Assembly (NCBI GenBank): GCA_002390285.1
Contig: DGPB01000008.1
Span: forward strand, 1-64,000
Direction: 5' to 3'
Source of the DNA: Cellvibrionales bacterium UBA4451
GTDB taxonomy: Bacteria > Pseudomonadota > Gammaproteobacteria > Pseudomonadales > Porticoccaceae
DNA: 64,000 nucleotides
Position numbers and translations under genes: made by a program. The number at the start of each line of letters is the position of its first letter. Positions within the stretch are counted from its first letter, which is position 1. The notes under the pieces are model-generated. The model did not search any database. It was not told where the DNA came from and saw only the letters and a list, made by a program, of their open reading frames with translations. Positions 51,239 to 60,470 of this stretch are shown piece by piece.

Positions 51239-52870
51239 TTAGTCTGCCGGTATCAGGTCGCCCACGGCACTGGCCAGTATTTGGTTGGAAACAAGCATGA
51301 CCCGATTGATATTTAGTAGAGAAGATAGGGGGACACCGATGTCGTCATTACCCACGTAATGGACGATAAGTAGATGAAGTTGGTCATGGGAGAGGGCGAT
51401 CTCTGAGTTAATGTGCTCACGTTTCTCTGCTACTAGTACTGCATCTGTTTTCTCGAGTAGGTTAAGCAGGTGGCGATAGATCATTCGGGTATCGTGGTGA
51501 ATAGTTTCGATCAATTCTTCGTCGTCAGATTGCTGCCTCAATTCCACAAAATTCTGCCGAACATCTTTTAGACTCTTTGCGCTGTAAACCAGATTTCGAG
51601 CGGCATGCAATAATCGAGAAATATTTTCGGTTTCCCCTTTCTCTGACTTCTCCTGCAATACCTTGTTGGCGTAATGGAGAATTTCCTGTTCGATATGTTT
51701 GATTTCAGAATATAGCTCATCGTAACTGGGTTTCTGTAGGCTGGCTTGTTGGTAGACAGCGAGCGCCTTGTAATCCTTGAGGAGTTCTTCGGGGCGAATT
51801 TTCATCACGCGAAGATTGAGAATAATTACCTTATAAAATAACCGGCATACTTCTTTGTGAAGGGCTTCCTCGGCAGCATCAAGGACCGAGCTGGGAACCT
51901 TGGTGATGTACTGGCAGCCGGATGAATCACCATTGGTAAAGCGGTTCTGTAGCCACCGCGAAAAGGGTGATACGAAAGGTAGAAAGAGTGCAATACCCAC
52001 TAAATTGATAATTGAGTGGAACAACACCAGGGCGTACATGGGATCCTGTATTGACAAGGTATTGGTGATCAGGTGAAGCATTGGCACCAGTAGTGCAAAT
52101 GCCACGACACTGGTTACTAGATTAAATATAAAGTGGGAGAGCGCTACTCTTCGTTTAGCCGCAAAGCCTTTCAGGCCGCCGATCAAAACCGTGCTGGTGG
52201 TTCCCAGATTTGCACCGATGACAATAGCTGCAGCGGTGGTGAGCGGTAACACATCTGCATGGATAGCGCTCAATACAATCATCATGGTGGCTGAGCTGGA
52301 CTGAATTATCGCGGTAAAAATTAGGCCGCCCAGTAGAAATAGCAGCAGAGGGTAGTCCCGAAAAACGTCTGGCGAGACGAGCTCGCTGAGAAACCCCATA
52401 CTGGTTTTCATTAGCTCTAAACCCATCAGTAATAGCCCAAATCCGAGCAATAATTTAGCTTGGGGGTGTCGGCGGTGTTCGGTGTGGATAAAAACGATAC
52501 CCAGCGTCCCCAGAGCGAGTAGTGGAAGTGCATACTCTGTGAGGTTGAACTTGAAACCAATGGTGGCGACGATCCACCCGGTAAAGGTCGTACCCAGATT
52601 GGCACCAAAAATAATGCCAAGGGCATTGGACATTTTTAGAATCCCAGCGCCTACAAAGGCCAGCACGATAAGCCCTATCATCGAGCTGCTTTGAAGGCAG
52701 GCGGTGCTGATAACCCCCATCAGTACACCCCTAATAGGCGTGTTGGTGTATGTCCGGAGTAATCGTCGGAAGGAGTGGGTGCCAAGGGCGTGTAACGCCT
52801 GCTCTAAAGTCATCATCCCGAATAGAAAGATGCCAAGGCCCGCCGCTAATTCCCAAGGGTGAAATTGCAT
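51239..52870 (-). CDS. Na/Pi cotransporter family protein with C-terminal PhoU-like domain
   Basis: 543 aa. The N-terminal two-thirds (about residues 1-320) is an inverted repeat of the Na_Pi_cotrans family, with GANLGTTFTG and GANLGTTSTV and QSSS motifs (LQSSSMIG, IQSSSATMM) in both halves. The C-terminal part is a helical PhoU-like region (about 340-530). Such proteins move phosphate with sodium; some are regulators of phosphate balance. It stands alone, and no Pho box was identified. A short antisense frame at its 3' end is not supported. Confidence 0.9.
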   Translation of the reverse strand: MQFHPWELAAGLGIFLFGMMTLEQALHALGTHSFRRLLRTYTNTPIRGVLMGVISTACLQSSSMIGLIVLAFVGAGILKMSNALGIIFGANLGTTFTGWIVATIGFKFNLTEYALPLLALGTLGIVFIHTEHRRHPQAKLLLGFGLLLMGLELMKTSMGFLSELVSPDVFRDYPLLLFLLGGLIFTAIIQSSSATMMIVLSAIHADVLPLTTAAAIVIGANLGTTSTVLIGGLKGFAAKRRVALSHFIFNLVTSVVAFALLVPMLHLITNTLSIQDPMYALVLFHSIINLVGIALFLPFVSPFSRWLQNRFTNGDSSGCQYITKVPSSVLDAAEEALHKEVCRLFYKVIILNLRVMKIRPEELLKDYKALAVYQQASLQKPSYDELYSEIKHIEQEILHYANKVLQEKSEKGETENISRLLHAARNLVYSAKSLKDVRQNFVELRQQSDDEELIETIHHDTRMIYRHLLNLLEKTDAVLVAEKREHINSEIALSHDQLHLLIVHYVGNDDIGVPLSSLLNINRVMLVSNQILASAVGDLIPAD

Positions 52871-53032
52871 GATGAGGTTCTTTCTATCCCTGTCTGAATC
52901 AAGGTGTTATTAAGAGTTTAGAGGAAAATTTATAGGAGAGACAGAGTGATGATGGGGAAAACCTAAAGCAGGGAGACTAATGTTCAGTTGAGACAGGTAA
53001 TGGGAAGAGATTGCTTACTGGTTGAGAGCTCG

Positions 53033-53067
53033 ACCCTATCAGAGCCTCAAAGAGGCCCTGATAGGGT
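53033..53067. terminator. strong hairpin downstream of the MMPL gene
   Basis: ACCCTATCAG (53033-53042) pairs with CTGATAGGGT (53058-53067); inside, GCCTC and GAGGC enclose an AAA loop, interrupted by one A/C mismatch. The hairpin begins 10 bp after the stop codon on the minus strand. It has no U-run on either side, so it could be a factor-dependent terminator, an mRNA 3'-end stabiliser or a processing site. No U-rich tail can be claimed. Confidence 0.55.
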
Positions 53068-53077
53068 TAAGCCGGTA

Positions 53078-55633
53078 TTATTTCCCTAGCGGTTTGAAGA
53101 TCAAAATCAACTTGGGCAGTAGTGTCATTGAGCCCAGCAGAGCTGCAAGCATAGCCAGCGATGTGAGCAATCCGAAATAGACCGATGGAATAAAGTTGGA
53201 CAGTGCCAGGATAGAGAAGCCGGCAATAATAGTGATTGCTGTATAGAACAGCGCCCGCCCAATACTGGCATGGGCTCGGTGCATGGAGGCACTGTAATCG
53301 TGGTCAATCTCAAACTCTCGTTTGAAGCGGGTGATGTAGTGGATGGCGTGGTCGACACCGATACCCACCGTGATGGCCGCAATGGTAATGGTCATCATGT
53401 CGAGAGGAATTCCGGCAATGCCCATGCCGCCAAGTACGACACCTGCTGCCAAAAAGTTAGGGAGGATAGCGATCAGGGAAATGGGTATTGACCGGAATAG
53501 CACTAGGAACATGGCCATAATACCGAGAAATACGGTGCCCAAGGTCATGATCTGAGAGCGGAAGAGGCTCTGAAGCATGTTGTTATAGAGCACTAACAGC
53601 CCTGTGAAATGTACTTGGTCTGCTTCAAAACCAGCTTCAGTAATGGCAAACTGATGAATTTTATCCAGCAGGTCTTTGCGATTTAGTTCGCTCTGGGTTT
53701 CGTTGACCCTTAGGGTGATCCGTGCCTGATTATGATCTTCATCAATATAGGGGTTGAGAAGAAGGTCAGCATTCTCTGGCGACAACATCTTGGACATAAA
53801 GGCTAGTTCCAAGTCGTTGAATTTGTGGCCAGACAGATCAGAAGCTACGTCGGTAACGGTGACCAGTGAACTCACTTTGCCAATTTCGGGCAGAGACTCC
53901 AAATAGACGTGTAGTTTTCTTAGATCTTCGACACCCGCACTGGTTAACCAGTAGCTAGCTTGAGCCGTATGGGACCCCTCTGACTCGTCGTCAGCAAAAG
54001 CGTCATCGCCAAAAGGATCATCAAGGTCTTCGTCGGCAAATGGGTCGCCATCACCATAAGAGTCATCGCCTGTTTCTGAGGCGTCACTTTCTGTAATATT
54101 GCTGGCATGGTCTATCGCAGGTGGCGCATCCAGAATAATGTCCAATGGCGTGGTGCCGCCTAACTTCGCGTCAATCACCGATAGCCCTTGATAGATTTCG
54201 GTATGAGAGCGGAAGTAATCGATAAAGCGGTTTTCTACTTGTAACTGGGAAATACCCCAAGCACTAGTCAGTGCTGCTAAAAGCGCCAAGCCAAGCACTA
54301 GTCCACCGTGTTTCTCTGTAAAACGCGAGAAGTAAAGTGTGAGCGCAGCAGAATTGTCGGCTTTGTCTGTATTTTTTCCCTTGCCCCAAATCATCATTCC
54401 AGCCGGGATAATGATGAATGACAGAACGAGGGCCAACAAAATACCCATCGTCATCATCCAGCCAAAGTCGATGACGGGGCGTATATCACTGACCACCAGA
54501 GAAACAAAGGCGACCACTGTTGTCAGTACCGTATAAAGGCACGGGCGTGCCATAGAGGTCACTGTATCTCGCACCAAATCCAGCTGGCTTCTGTCTGGCG
54601 CCTCACGGTGTAGTTCGCGGTAACGAACAATCAGGTGAATGGTTAACGCGAGAGTGATAATTAATAGCAGTGCAACAAAATTGGAGGAAATGACAGTGAG
54701 GCGCCAGTCAATCCAGCTGAGGTAGCCGAGTATAATTTCTACGGACAGAACACAGGTGACCAGCGGCAATATAACCCAGCGGAGTTGACGGAAAATAATC
54801 GCCAGGGTAATGATAATAAAGAGCAGGATGCCAGTACCAAAAATTTTCAGGTCGCTTTTAATAAAATCGACCATATCGGCAGTAATCATGCTAGGTCCGC
54901 CAAGGAACACCTCGGCCTGTCCTTTGAAGCTAGACATCTTTTCACGTATTTCCGCAACTCGGCGGTGCTCTTCTGCGGCGCGAAGTGTACGGTAGTCTAG
55001 GAATTCTTTGCTTATTCGTTCAAGCTCAATCACTTCTTCAGGGGACAAGTCTTCCGTGGCTCGTTTAATCCGCAAGGTATCCCGTGCTTGAACCAATTCC
55101 AGATATTTTTCATCTAGCTCCATTGTTGCCAGAATGGCCGTGGTTTGGCCATCTTTGCTGAGGATTAGGTCGCGGTAGATCGGGCTGTCGAGGAATTCTT
55201 TACGGGCTAGGTCGCGGTCGGTATCTGGCAGAAGCAGTGTGCGTGGAGCTTCTTTGAGTTGTGAGACGGAAATTTTTGGGCTGTACAGCAGAGGCACATT
55301 GAGTATGGATGTGACGCTGGCAACATCATCAATTTTTGCTAATTCCTCATGCATTTCATTGAGGGTATTAAGTGCGTTGTCATCAAACAGGTCGCCCTCG
55401 TAAGGGGTATAGGTGACCACTAGGAAATCACTGCTACCGTAGCGCATTAATGATTCACGGAAATAGGCCAGGCTGTCGTCGTTTTCAAGTGTCAGGGAAT
55501 CTGCCGATGCATCAAGCTTGAAATTCGGCAAGCCGAAGGCCATGCCTATGGCGAGTAGTAATACCACCACTATTGAGGCGACAGGGCGACGCAAGATTAG
55601 TTTTTCATAGACTCCCAACAACCGTTTGGACAT
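53078..55633 (-). CDS. MMPL/RND-superfamily transporter with acidic insert
   Basis: 851 aa with two MMPL/SSD-like halves. Membrane segments cluster near residues 15-35, 260-410, 440-460 and 680-845. The second half contains GIPLDMMTITIAAITVGIGVD. An Asp/Glu-rich stretch at about residues 516-549, with DDP and DGD repeats such as DDPFGDDAF, lies in the second periplasmic loop. The family exports lipids, hopanoids or drugs; the substrate is unknown. GAGGGA precedes the ATG. Downstream is a hairpin at 53033; upstream is a SelW-like gene on the same strand. Confidence 0.88.
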   Translation of the reverse strand: MSKRLLGVYEKLILRRPVASIVVVLLLAIGMAFGLPNFKLDASADSLTLENDDSLAYFRESLMRYGSSDFLVVTYTPYEGDLFDDNALNTLNEMHEELAKIDDVASVTSILNVPLLYSPKISVSQLKEAPRTLLLPDTDRDLARKEFLDSPIYRDLILSKDGQTTAILATMELDEKYLELVQARDTLRIKRATEDLSPEEVIELERISKEFLDYRTLRAAEEHRRVAEIREKMSSFKGQAEVFLGGPSMITADMVDFIKSDLKIFGTGILLFIIITLAIIFRQLRWVILPLVTCVLSVEIILGYLSWIDWRLTVISSNFVALLLIITLALTIHLIVRYRELHREAPDRSQLDLVRDTVTSMARPCLYTVLTTVVAFVSLVVSDIRPVIDFGWMMTMGILLALVLSFIIIPAGMMIWGKGKNTDKADNSAALTLYFSRFTEKHGGLVLGLALLAALTSAWGISQLQVENRFIDYFRSHTEIYQGLSVIDAKLGGTTPLDIILDAPPAIDHASNITESDASETGDDSYGDGDPFADEDLDDPFGDDAFADDESEGSHTAQASYWLTSAGVEDLRKLHVYLESLPEIGKVSSLVTVTDVASDLSGHKFNDLELAFMSKMLSPENADLLLNPYIDEDHNQARITLRVNETQSELNRKDLLDKIHQFAITEAGFEADQVHFTGLLVLYNNMLQSLFRSQIMTLGTVFLGIMAMFLVLFRSIPISLIAILPNFLAAGVVLGGMGIAGIPLDMMTITIAAITVGIGVDHAIHYITRFKREFEIDHDYSASMHRAHASIGRALFYTAITIIAGFSILALSNFIPSVYFGLLTSLAMLAALLGSMTLLPKLILIFKPLGK

Positions 55634-55720
55634 CTAGTAATCCCTCTGATTTTTATTATGAAAGGCGCGCATTATGACAGAAGATAAGAGGGCAGTACCA
55701 TACTGATAATGTTCGTGCTC

Positions 55721-56002
55721 TTAACGGTCGATGTGGCCCAGAGCCCGGTCGGGGGCAATACAGTCCCGAACTCGTTGTTTCAACACTTTTGCTTCTGGAA
55801 ATCCTCCATCCTGATTGCGATCCCAGATGACTTTATTGTCTAGGGTGATTTCAAATGTCCCTCCTTTATCAGCAGGTTTGAGAGACACCTCGCAAAGATC
55901 ATCAGCAAAAGTCGTGAGTAACTCCTGAGCTAGCCAAGCTGCGCGTAGTAACCAGTTGCAGCGGATGCAGTAGAGGATAGAAATACAGGGTTTTGATGAC
56001 AT
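55721..56002 (-). CDS. SelT/SelW/SelH family (Rdx) protein, cysteine form
   Basis: 93 aa from the ATG at 56002. The thioredoxin-like redox motif CxxC (Cys12, Cys15 in YCIRCNW) is the cysteine counterpart of the U-containing selenoproteins. ALGHIDR at the C-terminus and FEITLDNKVIWDRNQDGGFPEAKVLK are typical of the bacterial Rdx family. Role is probably redox, but no substrate is known. It starts 113 bp away from the divergent hydroxyacid dehydrogenase. The MMPL gene follows in the same direction after 87 bp. Confidence 0.9.
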   Translation of the reverse strand: MSSKPCISILYCIRCNWLLRAAWLAQELLTTFADDLCEVSLKPADKGGTFEITLDNKVIWDRNQDGGFPEAKVLKQRVRDCIAPDRALGHIDR

Positions 56003-56115
56003 AAGGTACACTTCCAAAGCAGAAACGGAATAGTATTAACCGGGCCCAGAGCAATGCTAAATTAGTTGATAGCGACCTAATCAGCAGCTCTCAAGATAGC
56101 TTCCAGGCAAAAAAT

Positions 56116-57075
56116 ATGAAAGGTGTAATTCTCGATGCCGATAGCCTTGGTCCTGATGATGTGGATTTAGGGCCGGTCACTAGGTTGCCAGTTGAATGGA
56201 CGCTATATGGCTCGAGCAAGCGAGAACAGGTAGCGGAACGTATAGCGGATGCGGCGATTGTACTGACCAACAAGGCGCCCATTGGAGCGGCAGAATTGGT
56301 CGCGGCCCCGGGCCTGCGTTATATCGGGGTCCTGGCCACGGGCACCAATGTGATCGATGTTGCAGCAGCTAGCGCGAGTAATGTATTGGTCAGCAATGTG
56401 GTGGGTTATGGCTCAGCCTCTGTGGTACAACACACTTGGGCTTTCATTCTAGCACTGACGACCCGGCTACCGGATTACAATGTGGCGGCCCTCGATGGCC
56501 GCTGGGCTGAAAGCCCATTCTTCTGTTTACAAGATTTTCCGGTGAGGGAATTAGCCGGTAAAACGTTGGGTATTGTCGGTTACGGCCAATTGGGCCGTGG
56601 GGTGGCAGAAGTGGGTAAAGCCTTTGGCATGGAGGTGAAGATCGCCTCGTTTCTTTGGCGGCATGGTGACGATCCAGAGCGGGTACCCTTCGATAGTCTG
56701 ATTGCTACAGCCGACGTGATCAGTTTGCACTGTCCGCTCACCGAAGAAACGCGAAACCTGATTGGTCGTCGAGAGTTGGCCAAGATGAAAAGTACTGCGT
56801 TGCTGATTAACTGTGCTCGTGGCGGGATAGTGGACGAGCAGGCATTAGTTGATGCCTTGGAGGACGGTGTTATTGGTGGTGCTGGGTTCGATGTGCTGTC
56901 GGAAGAGCCGCCTATAAATGGAAACCCTTTGTTGAACCAGGAGGTGCCTAATCTGATTGTGACGCCTCACAGTGCTTGGGTGGCTCGCGAGTCTCGCCAG
57001 CGGCTGATTGATCAAGTGGCTGAAAATATTCAGGCATTCTTGGCAGGTAAGCCTTGCCGTGTAGTGGGGAGTTAA
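56116..57075 (+). CDS. D-2-hydroxyacid dehydrogenase
   Basis: 319-aa NAD-dependent enzyme of the D-isomer-specific 2-hydroxyacid dehydrogenase family, similar to glycerate or hydroxypyruvate reductases. The Rossmann motif GIVGYGQLGRGVAEVGKAFG, the NCARGGIVDEQALVDAL signature and the catalytic His in TPHSAW are present. Substrate is not certain. It is followed by dtd after 6 bp, so the two are likely cotranscribed. Confidence 0.93.
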   Translation: MKGVILDADSLGPDDVDLGPVTRLPVEWTLYGSSKREQVAERIADAAIVLTNKAPIGAAELVAAPGLRYIGVLATGTNVIDVAAASASNVLVSNVVGYGSASVVQHTWAFILALTTRLPDYNVAALDGRWAESPFFCLQDFPVRELAGKTLGIVGYGQLGRGVAEVGKAFGMEVKIASFLWRHGDDPERVPFDSLIATADVISLHCPLTEETRNLIGRRELAKMKSTALLINCARGGIVDEQALVDALEDGVIGGAGFDVLSEEPPINGNPLLNQEVPNLIVTPHSAWVARESRQRLIDQVAENIQAFLAGKPCRVVGS

Positions 57076-57081
57076 AGCGTT

Positions 57082-57537
57082 ATGTTGGGTCTGATTCAGC
57101 GTGTTAGTTACGCCAAAGTGGTAGTGGAAGGTGAGGTCGTTGGGGAAGTGAATCAAGGCATTCTTTTGTTGCTCGGAGTGCAGCGGGAAGATACCGAAAG
57201 TAATGCTGGCAAGCTGTTGCACAAAGTACTTAACTACCGAATTTTTCCCGATGATGAAGGGAAAATGAATCTGAATGTGCAGCAGTCCGGGGGTGATTTG
57301 TTGATCGTGCCGCAATTTACTTTGGCTGCCGATACAGGCAAAGGGTTACGGCCCAGCTTTACGACTTCAGCGCCGCCGAATTTGGCAGAAACGTTGTATG
57401 ACTACTTTGTTTCACGGGCTAAGCAGTACTCACAGGAAATGTCTGCCAGTCCGGCCATAGGGACGGGTCTCTTTGGCGCCAATATGCAGGTGACCTTGTG
57501 CAATGATGGGCCAGTGACTTTTATGCTTGAGGGCTGA
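57082..57537 (+). CDS. dtd: D-aminoacyl-tRNA deacylase
   Basis: 151-aa homodimeric enzyme that hydrolyses D-Tyr-tRNA and related mischarged tRNAs. The Gly-cisPro motif GPVTFMLE is at the C-terminus. QFTLAADTGKGLRPSF is present, with Pro in place of the usual Ser just before Gln. Length is normal (145-150 aa). It begins 6 bp after the hydroxyacid dehydrogenase and is convergent with the phosphofructokinase gene. Confidence 0.95.
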   Translation: MLGLIQRVSYAKVVVEGEVVGEVNQGILLLLGVQREDTESNAGKLLHKVLNYRIFPDDEGKMNLNVQQSGGDLLIVPQFTLAADTGKGLRPSFTTSAPPNLAETLYDYFVSRAKQYSQEMSASPAIGTGLFGANMQVTLCNDGPVTFMLEG

Positions 57538-57545
57538 CGGCTTTG

Positions 57546-57594
57546 CTGGTTAAAGCCTTTCCTGACTAAAGACTCTCCTAGTTAAAGACCGAGC
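57546..57594. repeat. degenerate 16-bp tandem repeat (three copies)
   Basis: Units CTGGTTAAAGCCTTTC, CTGACTAAAGACTCTC and CTAGTTAAAGACCGAGC follow each other between the convergent dtd and phosphofructokinase genes. The core is (C)TRGTTAAAGMC. No hairpin or T-run turns it into a terminator. Confidence 0.7.
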
Positions 57595-57603
57595 CTTTCT
57601 GTA

Positions 57604-58866
57604 TTAAATCTCAAATGGCGTGTTCAGTTTTTTCTCTACTGGTACCTTGGTAAGCTGCACATACTGTGGAATACCATTTTTGTAGGGAGGGTAGTCCTCG
57701 CCTTGGATCAATGGTGCCAAATAGTCGCGCGCTTTTTGAGTAATACCGTAACCGTCACGCGTAATAAAACTGCGGGCCATTTTCTTTTCTACGTTGGCCA
57801 CTTTTTCCAGAGGCACTTCACCAAGGCTCCAGGAATAAGTTTCGCCTTTGTTGCGCTCAATAGTGACCATGACTGAGTTTTTTCCCGCCAGTGCATATTC
57901 CACAGCAGCCCGACCTACAGCGTAGGCCTGTTCCACATCGGTAGCAGAGGCAATATGGCGCGCAGAGCGTTGAAGGTAGTCAGCCAGTGCCCAGTGGTAT
58001 TTGTAGCCCAGAGCATGTTTCACCATACTGGCCAAGGTAGGGGCAACGCCACCGAGTTGTTGGTGGCCAAAGGCATCTTTGCTCATAGAGCCAGAGATTA
58101 AAGCACCGTCCGGATACTGAGCGCCCTCTGAAGCAACCACTACACAGTAACCGTGCTCCTTAACGACTTGTTCTACCTTGGCGATAAAGTCTTCTCGTAT
58201 GAAGGGTATTTCCGGAAAGAGAATGATATGGGGAGGATCGCCTGCTTTCTCGGCTGCCAGTGCACTGGCAGCCGCAATCCAGCCTGCGTGACGCCCCATG
58301 ACCTCGAGAATAAACACCTTGGTGGACGTTTCACACATGGAGGCGACATCGAGGCTAGCTTCCTTGGTAGACACTGCAACGTATTTGGCGACAGAGCCAA
58401 AGCCGGGGCAGTTGTCTGTAAAGGGTAAATCATTATCCACCGTTTTGGGGATATGGATGGCCTGAATGGGGTAACCCATTTGTTTTGATAACTGGGAAAC
58501 CTTCAGGCAGGTGTCAGCAGAATCGCCGCCGCCGTTATAGAAGAAGTAGCCAATATTGTGAGCTTTAAAAACGTCGATCAAACGTTCGTATTCGGCTTTG
58601 TTTTCTGTGAAATCTTGTAATTTGTGGCGGCAGGAGCCAAAGGCGCCCGAGGGGGTATGGCGTAGTGCGGCAATGGCGCTCGCAGATTCTTTGCTGGTGT
58701 CGATCATATCTTCGCGCAGCGCACCGATAATTCCGTTGCGACCGGCGTACACTTTGCCAATCTTATCTTTGTGCTCACGTGCAGCCTCTATCACTCCGCT
58801 GGCGCTGGCATTAATGACCGCTGTTACACCACCGGACTGGGCGTAGAATGCATTCTTTTTTGACAT
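57604..58866 (-). CDS. pyrophosphate-dependent 6-phosphofructokinase (inferred)
   Basis: 420-aa member of the phosphofructokinase family. The catalytic PKTVDNDLP motif carries Lys where ATP-dependent enzymes have Gly (PGTIDND). NGGGDSADT has Asp before Ser, as in PPi-dependent forms, rather than the Gly of the ATP form. MGRHAGWIAA is conserved. The enzyme would phosphorylate fructose-6-phosphate reversibly using PPi, allowing both glycolytic and gluconeogenic flow. It is isolated from other glycolytic genes and convergent with dtd. A 239-bp gap separates it from divergent mpl. Confidence 0.88.
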   Translation of the reverse strand: MSKKNAFYAQSGGVTAVINASASGVIEAAREHKDKIGKVYAGRNGIIGALREDMIDTSKESASAIAALRHTPSGAFGSCRHKLQDFTENKAEYERLIDVFKAHNIGYFFYNGGGDSADTCLKVSQLSKQMGYPIQAIHIPKTVDNDLPFTDNCPGFGSVAKYVAVSTKEASLDVASMCETSTKVFILEVMGRHAGWIAAASALAAEKAGDPPHIILFPEIPFIREDFIAKVEQVVKEHGYCVVVASEGAQYPDGALISGSMSKDAFGHQQLGGVAPTLASMVKHALGYKYHWALADYLQRSARHIASATDVEQAYAVGRAAVEYALAGKNSVMVTIERNKGETYSWSLGEVPLEKVANVEKKMARSFITRDGYGITQKARDYLAPLIQGEDYPPYKNGIPQYVQLTKVPVEKKLNTPFEI

Positions 58867-59105
58867 TGTTTGTCTCGACTCACCACCCTTTTTAAAGTGC
58901 GCGAATCATACTGGAAAGTGCTGTAAATTTCATTTTTATGTCATTTTTTGTGTTTAGCCGAACCGTTTTCAATACCAAGGGTTGCATGGTGGTGAAATTA
59001 AGCTATGTTGTTCTCGGCACAGACATCTGCTTTAGTAAGCGCGAGGAGTTTGTTACTAAGGCACAGCTTTAAAGGGAATAGTTTTTACAGGTCATCAACG
59101 ACAAT

Positions 59106-60470
59106 ATGCATATTCATATATTAGGTATTTGTGGCACTTTTATGGGGTCGCTGGCTCAGCTGGCAAAGGCTTCAGGTCATCAGGTATCAGGCAGCGATAC
59201 TAACGTCTATCCACCTATGAGTGCTCAGCTTGAGAAAGCGGGTATTGAATTGACGGAGGGTTATGACCCGGCACAATTCAATCCGTTGCCAGATTTGGTG
59301 GTCATCGGTAATGCGTTGTCTCGGGGTAACCCGGCGGTGGAATATGTTCTGGATAACAGGATTCCTTATACTTCTGGCCCTCAGTGGCTGGGAGACTATT
59401 TCCTCAGAGAAAAATGGGTGTTGGCTGTGGCGGGCACTCATGGCAAAACGACCACCTCCAGTATGTTGGCCTGGATTCTTGAATACGCGGGAATGAAGCC
59501 CGGTTTTCTCATTGGTGGAGTGCCGAGCAATTTTGAGGTTTCAGCCCGCTTGGGAGATTCGCCATTCTTTGTGGTAGAAGCAGATGAATACGACAGCGCT
59601 TTTTTTGACAAGCGTTCCAAGTTTATCCACTACCGCCCCCACACCGCCATTCTCAATAATCTGGAGTTTGATCACGCTGATATTTTTGCTGATCTCAATG
59701 CCATTCAAACTCAGTTTCATCACTTTGTACGGACTATTCCTGGGAGGGGGCTAATTGTGGCGCCAGCCGGTGATGCCAATTTACAAGAAGTGCTTAATCG
59801 AGGCTGCTGGTCAGAATTACAGGGCCTTGGTGAAAATAGTGATTGGTCCATGGCCCTCACCGAGGAAGATGGTTCCGTTTTTTCTGTCAGTTTTCAGGGG
59901 GAAAGGCAGGGTACCGTGCGCTGGGGACAAACTGGAACACACAATGTTGCCAATGGCTTGGCCGCTATTGCCGCTGCTCGGCATGTGGGTGTGAAGCCGG
60001 TGTTGGCTTGTGAGGCGCTTTGCCAATTCAGTGGTGTGAAGCGCCGTATGGAGAAGCTGGCCTCGATTAATGGTGTGGTTGTTTACGATGACTTTGCTCA
60101 CCACCCTACGGCGATTGCCACGACTCTAGAGGGGCTGCGTAACAAGGTGGGCAGTGAGAAAATTATTGCGGTCATTGAGCCGCGCTCCAACACCATGAAA
60201 CTGGGTATTCACAAAAGTCAGTTGGCTGACGCTACCGCTCTGGCAGATCAAGTATTGTGGTATCAGCCCGATAATATCGGATGGTCTTTGGCAGATGTGG
60301 TGGGCAATGGTCCGGTTCCTGCGGAGGTGTTGGATGATATTGATGCCTTGGTTGATCATACTGTACAAAAGGCCGGGAAACTGACGCATATCGTCATTAT
60401 GAGTAATGGTGGTTTTGCCGGGTTTCATGGCAAGCTGGTAAAAGCTCTGGAGGAACGAGCCAATGGCTGA
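59106..60470 (+). CDS. mpl: UDP-N-acetylmuramate:L-alanyl-gamma-D-glutamyl-meso-diaminopimelate ligase
   Basis: 454-aa Mur-ligase-family enzyme that reuses murein tripeptide by joining it to UDP-MurNAc. The ATP-binding loop GTHGKTTTSSMLAW, the substrate-binding EADEYDSAFFDKRSKF and the C-terminal YDDFAHHPTAI are diagnostic. Length is normal (450-460 aa). It overlaps ubiX by 8 bp, the same pairing as in Pseudomonas and many relatives. Confidence 0.97.
   Translation: MHIHILGICGTFMGSLAQLAKASGHQVSGSDTNVYPPMSAQLEKAGIELTEGYDPAQFNPLPDLVVIGNALSRGNPAVEYVLDNRIPYTSGPQWLGDYFLREKWVLAVAGTHGKTTTSSMLAWILEYAGMKPGFLIGGVPSNFEVSARLGDSPFFVVEADEYDSAFFDKRSKFIHYRPHTAILNNLEFDHADIFADLNAIQTQFHHFVRTIPGRGLIVAPAGDANLQEVLNRGCWSELQGLGENSDWSMALTEEDGSVFSVSFQGERQGTVRWGQTGTHNVANGLAAIAAARHVGVKPVLACEALCQFSGVKRRMEKLASINGVVVYDDFAHHPTAIATTLEGLRNKVGSEKIIAVIEPRSNTMKLGIHKSQLADATALADQVLWYQPDNIGWSLADVVGNGPVPAEVLDDIDALVDHTVQKAGKLTHIVIMSNGGFAGFHGKLVKALEERANG

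Noticed and set aside
51194..51325. 43-aa plus-strand frame starting MTYFYHFFGK with a purine-rich site upstream
   Set aside because: Most of it is antisense to the end of the Na/Pi cotransporter gene, and the protein has no recognisable pattern.
56845..57315. 156-aa minus-strand frame across the hydroxyacid dehydrogenase and dtd genes
   Set aside because: It overlaps two well-supported genes on the other strand and shows no domain.
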